Below are positions 22,713 to 34,020 of a DNA stretch of 64,000 nt, piece after piece; position 1 is the first letter of the stretch; every line of letters begins with the position of its first letter. The position numbers and the translations under genes are program-made. The stretch is from Carnegiea gigantea (taxonomy: Eukaryota > Streptophyta > Magnoliopsida > Caryophyllales > Cactaceae): the NCBI GenBank assembly GCA_029747015.1, contig JAKOGI010000562.1, positions 338,501-402,500 of the forward strand, read 5' to 3'. The notes under the pieces are model-generated. The model was not told the origin of the DNA. It ran no database searches and saw only the letters and a program-made list of their open reading frames with translations.

Positions 22713-23351
22713 TGTTAGGAGTGTGTCCTTTATCATGGAAATTATTTTATTCCTTTTTTGGAAAGTTAATGCCTGGAATCTAACGCACGATCTTATATAT
22801 CTTCTTAAGTTGGTGCTTAGAGTTTGATGCAAGGTATGATTCTATAATTGAGATCTTTTTATGGTTATTTGAGCTTCTCTATAAATATTAGGTTATTCAA
22901 CCTAGTTTCGTGTAGCCAACTCAAGTGCCTCTTGGTATGTTTGGAGTCCTTGATGGACAGTCTGTCCACTCTTCTAGTTGACGTTGAGAAGTGTTTTGTT
23001 TTATGATAGTGTCTTGATTAAATTTTTTGAGAGGTTGCAATCTACTCGTGTAATTAATCTCGTCAAAATCTTTTCTCTGTGGATCTCACTTGTGCTTTCA
23101 GACCTATTGGAGACCGTTCTGTAACATCTTTTTGGTTGATCTCTTGTGTTCTTGAGATCATTCGACTTAGTCTCTCTTATATAGTGGATTTGTACGTAGT
23201 ACTCGCCGCTACCTGTGGTTTTTCCCATTTGGATTTTCTACAATAAATGTTGTCTCCTGCTATTTTAATTTTTTATCCTATTTTGTTATTCTCAATCTTG
23301 TTTGCCATCCTATCCATTTCTGCTAATTAATTGCCCATCTTTGTCCTTAAG
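22713..23351 (+). mobile_element. Ty1/copia LTR (plus strand)
   Basis: Starts TGTTAGGAGTGTGTCC and ends TCCTTAAG, an inverted-tip pair with a decayed 3' CA. A TATA-like CTATAAATATT lies at about 22871-22881, and a TTTCCC-type U5 stretch follows. The end is immediately followed by a primer-binding site for initiator tRNA-Met. No downstream gag-pol or second LTR was found, so the element is truncated on its 3' side. Confidence 0.65.
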
Positions 23352-23354
23352 AAG

Positions 23355-23367
23355 TGATATCAGAGTG
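23355..23367 (+). other. Primer-binding site (tRNA-iMet type)
   Basis: TGATATCAGAGTG matches the usual copia TGGTATCAGAGCG with two changes, placed four bases after the LTR end. Confidence 0.65.
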
Positions 23368-23599
23368 ATTTTATTCTTAACAACATTCGCAACAGAGTCT
23401 AGCGCGGTGTTGTTTATAAGGCTCTATACTATACACAATGTATAGGCCCAGGTCTATATAATATAAATAGGGAATGTTTAGATGACTCTACATGCTTTTG
23501 TAGTGGAATAAAATGTATAATCCAAATTATCTATGTATCAAAACTGATGAGGTCCTGATTAATCAACACCATGATTTTGTCTTGTGAATAATTAATCCT

Positions 23600-25512
23600 A
23601 CAATTAAGGACAGGGAAGAAGGTGCAAAACGCTGAACATACTAATAGAGCCATGAAAGGGAGATTCATCCAAGAGGGTTCACTGGGCACCAACATTTTAC
23701 AGGGGGAAGTTAATTTAGATTTTGGGGACTGGTTGAGCAGAAGTTTAGTTTGCACTTCAGAGGAATCAAGGGATCTAGCGACATTAGCCTCACCTTTGAT
23801 TAGTGGATTTGGGTAATGCATTATATGTGCCTTAAGCAGCTTCAAGTTCATCTTAACATTCTCAACATTGGCAGATTAGAAGAGGTTCTAAGTAATCATG
23901 AAGAACTTGATCAGTGGTTTGTCAACTTGAAAAAATGGGACAAATATGAGTGTTCTGAGAGAAGAAGGGCATGGTTAGAGATTTTTAGAGTTCCTCCCCA
24001 TAGATGGAAGGGAGAGAATTTTAAAAAGATCGCTAATATATGGGGAGAGCTAATCTTGCTCGGTAAGAACGGATTCCTTTGAGTCTATAAAAGTCCTTAT
24101 TGTTACTGATATTTTTCGTATCATAGAAGGTGAAATACTTTTATCGTTGGAGAATGCAGTTTATCGGATAATGATTAAAGAATTAGGTCCTGCTATTCAA
24201 GTGCTCAGCAAAGGTCCAGCACCAACAAACCCCCCCTTCCGCAGAAGCTATGGGCTCCAATAATGGAGTTATAGGATTCAAAGACTCGAGGATGATGTGG
24301 CATATGAGAATGACATGGCATACGGTGATTTTAGAAAGAATGGCATATCCCATGTTGAACTAGAAGGTGAAGTAGCCAAACAGACGTTTGCAATTCAAAC
24401 TACGCCAAATAAGGTTCAAAGCTTTGAAAAGGCGGACAATAATCTAGGTGATATCATTCACTCATTATCTCGGGCAAAAACAACCTAATTTAGCCAAAAT
24501 GGCTTTCCAGAGGAAGTTGTCAAACTTTCTCCACATTTATTATCCATGGGAGTTAAAGCAACACATAAGCATTCAGAAAATGAGGATATGCAACCCCCAG
24601 GTTCTGAGAAGAGTGCATATGCTCAAACTAATTATGTTGTTGCATCCCCCCAAAATTTGGAGCATATATGGAACCATTGGAGGTTGGACAATATGAACAG
24701 GAAGTAGCATAGCCTCTAAGATTTGAAACTCCAATTGCATTAAATCACAAGGGAAAGGAGAAAAAGCAAGCCACTAACAGAAAGTTTTCAACATCAGCCA
24801 ATACTTCAGAAAGTATGCTAGAATCAGCTAAAGCATCACTAAAAGTGGGTGATCTATTAGGATTGTCCGTCGTGAAGGGTAAGGATGCAGTTATTAAGAG
24901 AATAACTAGAAGTTTAAAGAAAAACCTACAAGAACAAGCATTGAGTCTGACGGTTTACAAAATATAGTGGCTGTGTGGATCATCAAAAAGTTTGAGTCTC
25001 ACTAGAAAGCATTCTAGCCTTCATGTACAGGGGGGATTTATGTCTTTTCATTTGTTATAGAGGCCAGATGCATTAGACGTGGGAGCTTCATGGGTTTCTT
25101 TAGTAGTTACAATTAGAACCTTGATGACATTGCTGGACTATTACTCATCTAAAAGTTAGTTTGTGTATATCAGTGGCAAGAGTCAAATTTCAAGGTTGAT
25201 CAAAGATATTGAATGGGCTTGGGGCAAGTGGGTTATGCTAGTAGATGCATGTGGAAAGAACCACACTAATTTTCCCGCATGTATCCTTTGCTGCTAGATG
25301 CATTTGTTATGTAGACAAATGTGTTCAAGTAGGGGTGTATTCAAAGGAGGGACTATTGTACCTATTTTCATTGAGTTTCTTAACTGGATATTAGGAGCTT
25401 AGGTGTAGATTTAGCTAGTAATTTGTCCATTATTATTAGTTTAAGTTGTTAATTTTGTACTTGTATTTGTAATGTTTACATTTGGCTTAACAATAATCGA
25501 AAAAAAAGAAGA
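23600..25512 (+). pseudogene. LINE ORF1-like relic (DUF4283-type)
   Basis: Plus-strand frames give LINE ORF1-type signatures: ICALSSFKFILTFSTLAD, NHEELDQWFVNLKKWDKYE, RAWLEIFRVPPHRWKGENF, KKIANIWGELILLGK, and further on VLIVTDIFRIIEGEILL. These are the RRM-like or DUF4283 part of plant non-LTR retrotransposon nucleic-acid-binding proteins. The frame is broken by a TAA after LISGFG (near 23814), by a frameshift near 23878, and by many lesions after 24100. A later DLLGLSVVKGKDAV segment probably belongs to the same protein. The relic ends near an A-rich stretch at 25499-25511. No reverse transcriptase (ORF2) was found. Confidence 0.6.
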
Positions 25513-25635
25513 AAATCTCAGTCAATGGTGGTGTAGTCATTGGCCTAAGCCAAACTAAATCAAAATGCATTCATTCATAAAGTCCTTGTACCGAAGGGAA
25601 AAAGGGCCATAAGTTTTGACATTTTTTTACTTTAG

Positions 25636-25838
25636 GTTTAAAGATGATTTCAGAAGATATGAAGGAGGAATTGGAGACACTATGATTGTTGAAGAAATCA
25701 AACAAGCTATTTTGTTGTATTTATTTCATGATCAAATGTATCAAGGAGCATGCTGTAGGGAGTCATAGGTGATGATATATGTAGTATTTCTTTCAAACAC
25801 GAACTTGCTAGCAAGAAGAAGTGGTCTAGACTTGGACT
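25636..25838 (+). pseudogene. Exon-like fragment split by the copia insertion
   Basis: After an acceptor-like TTTTTTACTTTAG, the plus strand reads FKDDFRRYEGGIGDTMIV and then EEIKQAILLYLFHDQMYQG. After one frameshift near 25762 it reads DDICSISFKHELASKKKWS. Reading through the copia target site (ggact), the peptide continues RLGLAYTLESLTCWQEV on the far side (31061-31135). Composition and continuity look like a captured or decayed exon of a cellular gene. I do not recognise the protein. The copia element inserted into it later. Confidence 0.35.
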
Positions 25839-25839
25839 G

Positions 25840-26054
25840 TGTTAACTTTTCATATAAATTTGGTGTTACACAAACGAGTCATACATATAAACTTAAATGA
25901 GGTTTCAATCCAAAAGCAAATGACAATTGGTGGAGTAATTCACAAGTTTATATGCATGTTCAAATCCTTTAATTTTATCAATGGGGGATAACAACTAATT
26001 TCATATTCTTTTATTTTATTAATGTGAGACAATACCCATTTTCATACTCTAACA
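25840..26054 (-). repeat. Copia 1 3' LTR (type A)
   Basis: On the minus strand it starts TGTTAGAGTATGAAAATGGG and ends GAAAAGTTAACA. It matches the LTR at 30848-31060 along its length with scattered differences. A polypurine-like CATCAAGGGGCG precedes it on the minus strand, as expected for a 3' LTR. Confidence 0.85.
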
Positions 26055-26153
26055 CGCCCCTTGATGTGTGGACTATTACCAAGGCCCAGTACGTGCACAC
26101 AATTTAAATGGGGATGATGACAAATTAAGATCAAGCAATCCACTTTGATGCCA

Positions 26154-26450
26154 TGAAAACTTTGACAGTTTTAGAAGAAAGAATTATTTGCTTTATGTTT
26201 AATCCTTCTTGCCTTTTGAGTTACACGATGGCGGAGTATAGGTACAAGTAATTACCGCAGCTAGCTGATCCATGCAAACCCTAGCATGTCCATGCAAGAG
26301 TACTTCTAGCTTATCCAAGACTCTAGCCTATTCTATCTCTAAGTTAATCAAGAAGATTATCTAAAGTACAAGAGATAATGTAGAAAGATAATGATGTGAC
26401 AAATAACATTCTAAACAATATCAACAAGATTACCTAATAATATCTTAACA
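26154..26450 (-). repeat. Second, unrelated LTR (type B) inside copia 1
   Basis: On the minus strand it starts TGTTAAGATATTATTAGG directly after the polypurine AAGGGGGG, and ends AAAGTTTTCA followed by TGGCATCAAAGTGG. The latter resembles a tRNA-iMet primer-binding site. It is about 297 bp and shares no obvious similarity with LTR type A. No second copy of it was found in the window. Confidence 0.65.
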
Positions 26451-26744
26451 CCCCCCTTAAATTGGTGCATGTAATTTATCCATGCCCAACTTGCTCTTGA
26501 GAAACTGAAACTTGCATTTGCCGAGTGCCCTAGTCATAATATCGGTAGGCTGCAATTCTGTGCATATGTGGGATAATATTAGATCTCATGACTGTAATCA
26601 TTCTCGAACAAAATGATAGCTGATCTCGTTATGCTTAATATGTTCATGAAAAACAGGGTTGTTAGCAATGTGAATAATTGTCTGACTGTCACAGAACATG
26701 TGCATGCCATTAGAGAGAAATATGCCTAGAGAGGCAAAAGGTTT

Positions 26745-27950
26745 TCAGCAAATGACCTCACAGGTCAGTACGACAATAAAACTATATTCCATTTTGACTG
26801 AGGAACAAGAAACGAGAACTTGTTTCTTAGACTTCCAAAAGATTGATGATCCCCCAATTATTACAAAATAGCCTATTAAGAATCTTCTGGTTAAAGGACA
26901 AGCACCCCAATCTGAGTCACAATTAGCACTGACCCATAGGTTACTATCGACTTCTAGTAAAATGCCATTGCCGGTAGTACCCTTCAAATACCTAGAACTC
27001 ATCTGGTCGCGTCCATATTTTCCACTCGTGGAGCTTGCATGAATTCAGAGATAATATGCACTACATAACTCAAATTTGGAGGTAAATAAGTCGACCAATT
27101 AATCTGCGATATTTGCGGACATCATGTAATAACTGTCCATTTGCCAGAGCAAGTTTATGATTTTTTTCAAGAGGAAAGTCTGCAGGCTTAGGCGCCCAAA
27201 AGATCAAATCCATCAATTATTTCTAATGCATGTTTTCTCTGACTAAGAAACAATCCTTGTGGCCCATGACCCACTTCGATGCCAAGAAAATATTTAAGGG
27301 AGCCAAGGTCTTTAATGCTGAAGCATTCATTCAAATAAGCCTTAAATGTCATACAGGCTGCAAAATCATTACTAGCAAGTATAATATCATTGATATAAAC
27401 TAATAAGCCCATAAAAATATCACCCTTGCGATAAGTAAACAATGAATAATCAGCATAAAACTAATGGATCCATACTCATAGAGCTTGCATCAGAGCTTGG
27501 CAAACCATAGCCTAAGTGCTTGTTGTAACCCATATAATGATTTCTTAAGATGACAAACTTGATTGAGCTGTCCACAAGTAAAGCCAGGAGGCACTGTCGT
27601 GTAGAGTTCTTACTCAAGATCTCTATGTAAGAACGTGTTATTAACGTCGATCTTGTGTAGTCCCCATCCTTTTGCAACAGCGACGCTCAAAAAACACCGC
27701 ACACTAGTTGTTTTAGCAACTGGGCTGAAGGTTTCATTCAAATCCTTCAACCTGATCATCACCACAAATGACTAGGCGGGCCTTGAATCATTGTATCGAT
27801 CCATCGGAGTTCTCCTCCACTCGATAAACTCATTTACAACTTATGGTTTTCTTATTAAGCGGTAAATCCGTGATATCCCATGTGTTATTTTTCTCTAAAG
27901 TACTAATTTCCTCTTTCATTGCTTGCCTCTAATGAACATCTTTCACCGCC
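26745..27950 (-). pseudogene. Copia 1 reverse transcriptase and RNase H
   Basis: The RT part (27188-27442) holds LLVYINDIILASND, where copia RT normally has YVDDI. The first catalytic Asp is therefore Asn. CFSIKDLGSLKYFLGIE follows. The RNase H part (26745-27002) has YLKGTTGNGILLE, SANCDSDWGACPLTRR and FWKSKKQVLVSCSSVKMEYS. Between them lies a YVVHIISEFMQAP segment in another frame. The upstream RT part (27450-27950) is shifted and partly unreadable. Several stops and frameshifts are present. The domain order RT then RNase H after integrase is the copia order. Confidence 0.8.
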
Positions 27951-29660
27951 TCATGATAAAACTTAGGCTTAACAAGTTTAGCAATAGTAGCAAAATTTCG
28001 GTGAGTATTAGAGAATTGATTCATACTTCGCAATTGGATACTGTGTACCTAAGTTGCCATGTTGAAGTGGGCTAATACCTCAAGAGGGGTTTACTAAGCC
28101 AACAACGTAGCATAAATACTCTCCTAAGTGGGCTGGCGGCTTGTGTGATCTGTCACCGCATCTAGGCTGATTAGGCCCAAAAGCATAGACTGCTGTGCGA
28201 ATAGGCCCGGAGCAGGCGCTTTTGTGGCGAGGTTGGAGTGGTGGGCCTCTGGCCCATCTACTAAGACTCCTAGACTGGGTTGAGTAATATGGGAGGTAGG
28301 TGATTCAGTAGGGCCAACACTGGAGTGGGCTAGATCAGGCCGAAGACCACTAATGCTGGGAGCCTCGGTTGATCCGTGAGGACTTCTGGACTGGGTCGTG
28401 AATCACCGAACCCCCTGTCTCTTGTCATCCCGAAATCATTAGCATTATCATCACAAACTCTGTGTATGTCCGTGGAGCGTGGCCCATCTCCCATGACCCC
28501 AATTTGGTCATTCTTTTATGGCCCAAAAGGAAATACGCTTTCTTAAAATACGATATCTAGACTCACAAATAATTCCTGTGTTTCAAGCTCATACACTTTA
28601 TACCCCCGTTTGACTGAATAGGTACCTCACAAGGACACGCTTTCGACTCCGGGATGCAAACTTATCCTTAGTTCTCAACTTATTTTGCCCATAGCATAGA
28701 CTCCTAAAAATTTTAAGATGGTCATATGATAGTCTTTGTAAGTATATCATCTCATAAAGAGTCTTGCCATTCAACGACTTGCTAGCAGTTCTATTTATAA
28801 GATCGATGGCTGTTAAAATGCATTCCCTAAAACTGAATCAATAAATAAGTTTGAAATCTCAAAGCCCTACGCACATTTAGAACATGCCGGTGTTTGCTTT
28901 CCACCCTACCATTTTGTTGTGGATTCCTACACAACTTGTTTAATGGATAACACCATATGCAACATAATATTGATGCATAGGCCTAGATGTAAATGCAGAC
29001 CGATCATCACTCCTAATCACCCTAACAAACTTGCCAAATTGGTTTTAGCCATAGCAATAAAGGCCTTTAGGAGGGCACCAGTTTCCCCTTGATCTTTCAT
29101 TAGGTACACCCAAGTGGCTCTACTCGCATCATCTACAATACTTAGAAAGTAATGTGCCCACAAAAAGAAGTCACTCTATACGGGCCCCAAATATTACAAT
29201 GTATCAAATCAAACAATCCATCTGCTTTGCTTTCACTATCAATAAATTGAGTCCAAGTTTGTTTTGCTTGAACAAACATCACAAACACCTAACTTATTTT
29301 CCTGCAAACTAACTCCTAAATGACTAGAGAGAAGATGTAAAACTTCATTGGAAAGATGCCCCAAAGGAGAGTGCCAAAGGTGGGTGGACTCGACAACATT
29401 GACTTGAACCTTGTCTTTTGGGACTCCTTTGTAGTAATAAACCCCTTGCTTTACCCACTCCAATCAGGCTCCTCAAAGCGCGGTCCTGCAATACACAAAC
29501 ATCATGATAAAACATCACAAAGCAATTCAACTCTCTAGTTATTTGTGCAATTGAAATTAGATTACAATGTAAACCTGAATTATCTTTCTTGCTTGCTATG
29601 GTTGCCTTGCCATTTGGTAAGACAACTCCTATCGGCATTTCTAACATTAGTGATCATATC
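27951..29660 (-). pseudogene. Copia 1 protease C-part, gag-pre-integrase and integrase
   Basis: At 29345-29647 the minus strand reads IGVVLPNGKATIASKK and HCNLISIAQITRELNC. At 29239-29463 it reads VNVVESTHLWHSPLGHLSNE, the HxxxxH part of the integrase zinc domain (LWHxRLGH type), followed by GVCDVCSSK. The integrase core further left is only detectable as short pieces in changing frames. No intact DDE set can be read. Confidence 0.7.
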
Positions 29661-29969
29661 TAAATAACCACTCATGTGACAGAAGGCACCACTGTCTAAC
29701 ATTCAAACACACTTGCTTGATAAGGTCTCATAACCCGACTTTGGAGGGGTCTACCAAACTTAATAGCTTTTGTACCTATTCTAAGGAGAGTCCACGGATA
29801 GCAACCTTATTCACTTCAACCCCGTTACCCGCGCTTGGTGCAAGATCACTGATGGTTGCCGCATTAACCATTTCTCTCCCTGAGCCGCATCCACGACTGC
29901 TCCATTTGCATCCTCCATAGCCTATGCGGCCTCGTCCTCTGCCACGACCGTAGCTGCCCCACAATTATG

Positions 29970-30835
29970 GATAGCTGGTAATTTCATAGCAGTTGCTTTC
30001 ATCATGACCGTTTCGACTGCAACGTTTACAGCTTCCTTTCTCGATCACAGTGGGCTAATCTTTTACAGCAAATGCTGAGCTTGCTCTCTTTGTACATCTT
30101 TTCCTACCATCAACTTTTTGTGGTTTTTCTCTTGTTGAATCATGTTAAAAATTTTGTAGATGGGAGGTAAGGATCCATTGTGAGTACTTAGCTTCAAATA
30201 GTTGAATATAGTTTATCATCTAAGCCTATTAAAAACTAATGAGTTCATTCTTCTTCATCATTTGTGCAACTCTTGCACTTATGTTGCACTCGCATTTCCC
30301 ACAGGTACAACTTGGGATTTTATGTAGTTCTCGAGCTCATTCCACATTCCCATTAGCTTAGTGAAGAACCCGACTACTTCGAGCCCTCTTGTTTGCAAGC
30401 GGTAATGTCATGCTTAAGTTATGAGATTTTGGGGATGTTAGGAATTGTGTACCTCCTCTTTAAGCCATCCCACATAGCATTTGTCGTTTCCGCGTAAGCT
30501 ACACTAGCGTGAAGCTTTGGGACTTGACATTGATAAGCCAGGAACACCCCAGCGAGTTTACCATGTGGCAAGCGTTGAATTCGCTTGGGTCATCTTCTTC
30601 CTTCAATATGGGTTTCGTTAGGGTTCCATCGATGAACCCTAACTTCTTTTTTGCTTTGAGTGCAGTCCTTACTGCAGGTTGCCATATTTCATAGTTCTTT
30701 CCATTGAAAACAAAGGTAGTAATAAGTATTCTCAGTCCATCGTTTGGATGAATAAAGTACGGTGACTGATTGTCGATGAAAACTTCTTCTCGTCGACTAT
30801 GATTTAGTTTGATTTAGATACCTTGAAAGGATTCA
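29970..30835 (-). pseudogene. Copia 1 gag
   Basis: Near the 5' LTR the minus strand reads DNQSPYFIHPNDG, then FNGKNYEIWQPAVRTALKAK and KLGFIDGTLTKP, the usual start of copia gag (UBN2-type) proteins and similar to the gag of the copia at 50.6-55.6 kb. Close to its end is a zinc knuckle, CKRCSRNGHDESNC (CX2CX4HX4C), near 30000-30045, followed by a Gly-Arg-rich patch at about 29890-29960. No ATG-led frame covers the whole region. Confidence 0.75.
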
Positions 30836-30847
30836 AGGTTCTGACCA
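30835..30847 (-). other. Copia 1 primer-binding site, decayed
   Basis: On the minus strand TGGTCAGAACC directly follows the LTR end TTTAACA. It fits the tRNA-iMet site TGGTATCAGAGCC with a two-base loss and one change. Confidence 0.55.
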
Positions 30848-31060
30848 TGTTAAATTTTCATATAAATTGGGTCTTAAACAACGAGTTATGCATGTAAGCT
30901 CAAATAATGTTTCAACCCAAAACTAATTGGTAATGGTGAAGTAAGTCACAAGCTTATATACATACTCAAACCCTTTAATTTTATCAATGTAAGACGACAT
31001 CCACTTTCATATTCTTTCATTTTAACAATGTGGAATATCACCCACTTTCATACTTCAACA
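30848..31060 (-). repeat. Copia 1 5' LTR (type A)
   Basis: On the minus strand it starts TGTTGAAGTATGAAAGTGGG and ends AAAATTTAACA. It is the partner of 25840-26054. Confidence 0.85.
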
Positions 31061-31065
31061 GGACT

Positions 31066-31411
31066 CGCATACACCCTTGAGTCCTTGACATGCTGGCAAG
31101 AAGTTTCGATCTCATTCACCTACCCTTCCCCTCATGTAGAGACATGATGTTGATTTGTCGAGTGGTTTTTATCCTCTATTTTTTACCCTATTTTGTTGAA
31201 GTTTTATGCATTGAGGTTGAACAAGTAGCAATTGTTGTCTAGTTTGCCTTATCAATTATCAAAAAATAAAACACAATTGATTCTACATTGATTGAATGAA
31301 ATTTTATATTAGATATGATAAAGTAGCAAATGCTCATATATTATATAAAGTCAAGCAATAATATCTGCTTATGAGAAGTGTTTGATATGTGAACACATAT
31401 AGTGGAGAAAC
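31066..31411. other. Right part of the copia target plus spacer
   Basis: The first 70 bases continue the exon-like peptide described at 25636-25838. The rest is non-coding. GTTTGCCTTATCAATTATC followed by an A-rich run near 31230-31272 resembles the 3' end of the LINE-like relic at 25470-25510. Confidence 0.4.
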
Positions 31412-31416
31412 ATCAT

Positions 31417-32156
31417 TGTAGGCACTAAAAATTGATTCATGCCATGTCAAAATAAAATAAAATAAATTAATTAGGTCAATCCTTTTAAATAATCTAATCA
31501 AGCTCAAAAGATTCACAAGCCAAGTCCAAAAGACCTGAAATCGAGCGTAAGACAAAGCCCAAATGACTTCCAGGTTAAGGCTCAGTCAAAACTCAAGTCA
31601 AAGCCTAAATCGATACTCAACACGATTACCAAGTCAGACCATGACCTATAAGCCGAATAGTTTTCAAGTCAAGGCGCGGTCGAAATCAAGTCAAAATCAA
31701 AGGTCAAAGCCTAGGTTAAATACCAAGTCAAAGGTTAAAGCCTAAATCAACTCCCAAGTTAAACGTCAAACGGCTCTCAAGTCAACATCCGGTCAAAACT
31801 CGACGTGACTTCCAAGTCAATGTTCGGCCCAAGCCCGGGAGACTCCCAAGTCAAAGTCTAAGACAAAGTCAAAGCAAGTGAAAGGCAAAGTAATTCAGAG
31901 TGAGGCCTAATTGAAAGGTCAGGGCCCAAGACCCAAGTCAAGGCCCATCTTGACTTTCAATGGGGAGGCGGAGGTTTTCCTTTCAATGGGACCCTACTTC
32001 CCTTGATTCAAAGGTTGGAAATCCATTCAAAAGGAGATAGAATCAGATGATCATTGTATTCATAGAGATTGTACCCATATATTCAATAAATATAAAATTT
32101 AATCATGTATCCAAGTTTCCGTCTAATTCATTGTAGATTTGAAATTTGTGATTACA
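31417..32156 (+). repeat. Gypsy 5' LTR
   Basis: 740 bp, TGTAGGCACTAAAAATTG to GTGATTACA. The interior is a chain of AAGTCAAAGCCTAAAT-like words. Open frames inside it are not genes. Confidence 0.9.
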
Positions 32157-32158
32157 AA

Positions 32159-32178
32159 TTTGGCAAGCCCGGTGGGAC
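32159..32178 (+). other. Gypsy primer-binding site region
   Basis: TTGGCAAGCCCGGTGGGAC lies two bases after the LTR end, the position of the tRNA primer site. The primer tRNA was not assigned. Confidence 0.6.
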
Positions 32179-32251
32179 ATCTCTACCTCTCATCTCTCTC
32201 TCCTAAAGATCAAGACTTTCAAGTCATAAGAATATAATCTTCAACAAAGAC

Positions 32252-34020
32252 ATGGCTACAAAGAACGTTGTCGCGTAAGCTTCAAAGAAGAAGAACGCGG
32301 GATCTTTCTCTCTTAGATCCTGTGAAGCAAGTATTACTTCTAACAAGTGCACTCACGTAATGAAGACCAGAAGTATGGTGAAAGCTGCTGCACCGACCGC
32401 TGCTAGGCAAACTGCACCGCCCCCATCCAAACTCCAAGACTTAAAGAAGCAACAAAAGGCGTCATCTTGGATGGATGAAATTCAAAACCCCCAACTTCAA
32501 TCTCCAGTCCGTGAGGTTGAAAATATTATAGCAGCAACTTTTCTTCACCCTCACCAAAAGGGTCGCACATGTCAGAGACTGAAGTTAAGTCTTCCAAAAC
32601 TATTGTCACGCTAGGCATGATGACAGACACTGCCACTCTGGAAGAGGAGATGGCTAATATGAAAGCTATCCTAGAAAAACTCACCAGGGAGAGCGCAGGA
32701 AAGGAAGTGCGCATCAAGCTTCAAGAAGAAAAGATTGTTAAGCTGACTAGGATGTTAGAAAAATGGTCAGCTCAATCTTCTTCAAAGGACACAGAGACTG
32801 AGGACTCTGGAAAAGTGTCAGTCCACCCTGAGGCTTCTGATAATGAGAAGCAACCAAGGAAAGATGTTACATCTAAAAATGTCAAGTCCTCTAGATCAAT
32901 GACTACTGAGCAAATCTAAGACTTGATAGCAAATGTTGTTAAGGCGCAGCTAGGTAAAGGCTTGCGTAGAACTCACCTATACACCAAATTTTACACCAAG
33001 AGGGTTGATGCTTTTTGCATGCCCCACGATTACCAGCCCCCTAAATTCCAATAGCTTGATGGAAAAGGTAATCCAAAACATCATGTCGCACACTTTATTG
33101 AGATATACAATAATGCTGGGACTGACGATGACCTTATGGTGAAGCAGTTCGTCAGGATATTGAAGGGTATCGCCTTTGTTGGTATACTAGCTTAAAGCTT
33201 GAGTCCATCGACAGTTGGAAACAAATGGACCATGAGTTCCTTCAGAGGTTCTACAGCACTCAGCGCACTATCAGCATGACTAAGCTGACAAATACAAAAT
33301 AGTGGAAAGATGAGCTAGTTCTAGACTACATCAACCACTGTTGCGCACTTAGCTTTGAGTGCAAGAATCGGCTGTCTGAAGCCTCCGCCACCGAAATGTG
33401 CATCCAAGGCATGTACTGGGACTTATTGTACGTCCTACAAATGAGCAAGTCTAGGACCTTCTAAGAATTGGCAACTAAAGCACCTGATATGGAGGTGACA
33501 ATAGCTGGTCGTCATGGAAACTCCTCCTATCCTACCGAGTCAAAGAAAGACAATGTGGAATTCAAGAAGAATGTTAAGTTCTCCAAGAATACAACCAAAG
33601 AAGCGATGTCCACCTCTACAGGTCAGCTAATTCGAATGACAGGAAAGCCCAAATTAGAGGACAAGAAGAGTCCGCCATTCAAGGATGCAACTAAGAAGCG
33701 TCCTACGTTGAAGGAGCTGCAGGAGAAGAAATATTCATTCCCTAACTCAGACTTGTTAGGAATGCTCGATGATCTCCTTCAAAATGGGGTTGTCGAACTT
33801 CCAAAGTCAAAACACTCCGAAGAACCTAGAAGGGTTATCGACCCAAAATATTATTGGTATCACAAGGTGATTAGTCACCCTCTTGAGAAATACACTACGC
33901 TCAAGGAGCGTATTATGGAACTTGCCTGGGATGGGATAATAATATTGGATTTGGATGACTCTGTTGAGATAAATCATATCTCCACCCAGCTGGGGTGTTC
34001 TTCATCTCGCTAGCAGTTAA
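32252..34020 (+). pseudogene. Gypsy gag
   Basis: Starts at ATG 32252 (MATKNVVA, then TAA where CAA is likely) and continues in frame to MKTRSMVKAAAPTAARQ. After a frameshift near 32560 comes a coiled-coil-like stretch at 32569-32919 (LEEEMANMKAILEKLTRES). The capsid-like part follows in pieces (SIDSWKQMDHEFLQRFYS and WKDELVLDYINH), with stops at FQ-stop-LDG, NTK-stop-WKDE and RTF-stop-ELATK. The last part (33468-34013) keeps a zinc-finger-like YYWYHKVISHPLEKYTTLK, where the two usual Cys are Tyr. The protein would be the nucleocapsid precursor of the element. Confidence 0.8.

Larger units (their letters stand above)
25839..31060 (-). mobile_element. Ty1/copia retrotransposon 1, complete but decayed
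   Basis: Minus-strand element of about 5.2 kb bounded by matching LTRs (25840-26054 and 30848-31060) and by GGACT on both sides (25834-25838 and 31061-31065). Order on the minus strand: 5' LTR, primer-binding site, gag with a CCHC knuckle, protease and gag-pre-integrase, integrase, RT, RNase H, polypurine tract. It contains an additional, different LTR (26154-26450) between the coding region and the 3' LTR. All genes carry stops and frameshifts, so it cannot be autonomous. Confidence 0.85.

Noticed and set aside
22175..23228. Minus-strand frames of 62-75 codons
   Set aside because: They overlap the small MITE and the copia LTR and have no protein-like motifs.
31563..31745. 60-codon Ser/Lys/Gln-rich frame
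   Set aside because: It lies in the gypsy 5' LTR and is created by its AAGTCAAAG word repeats.
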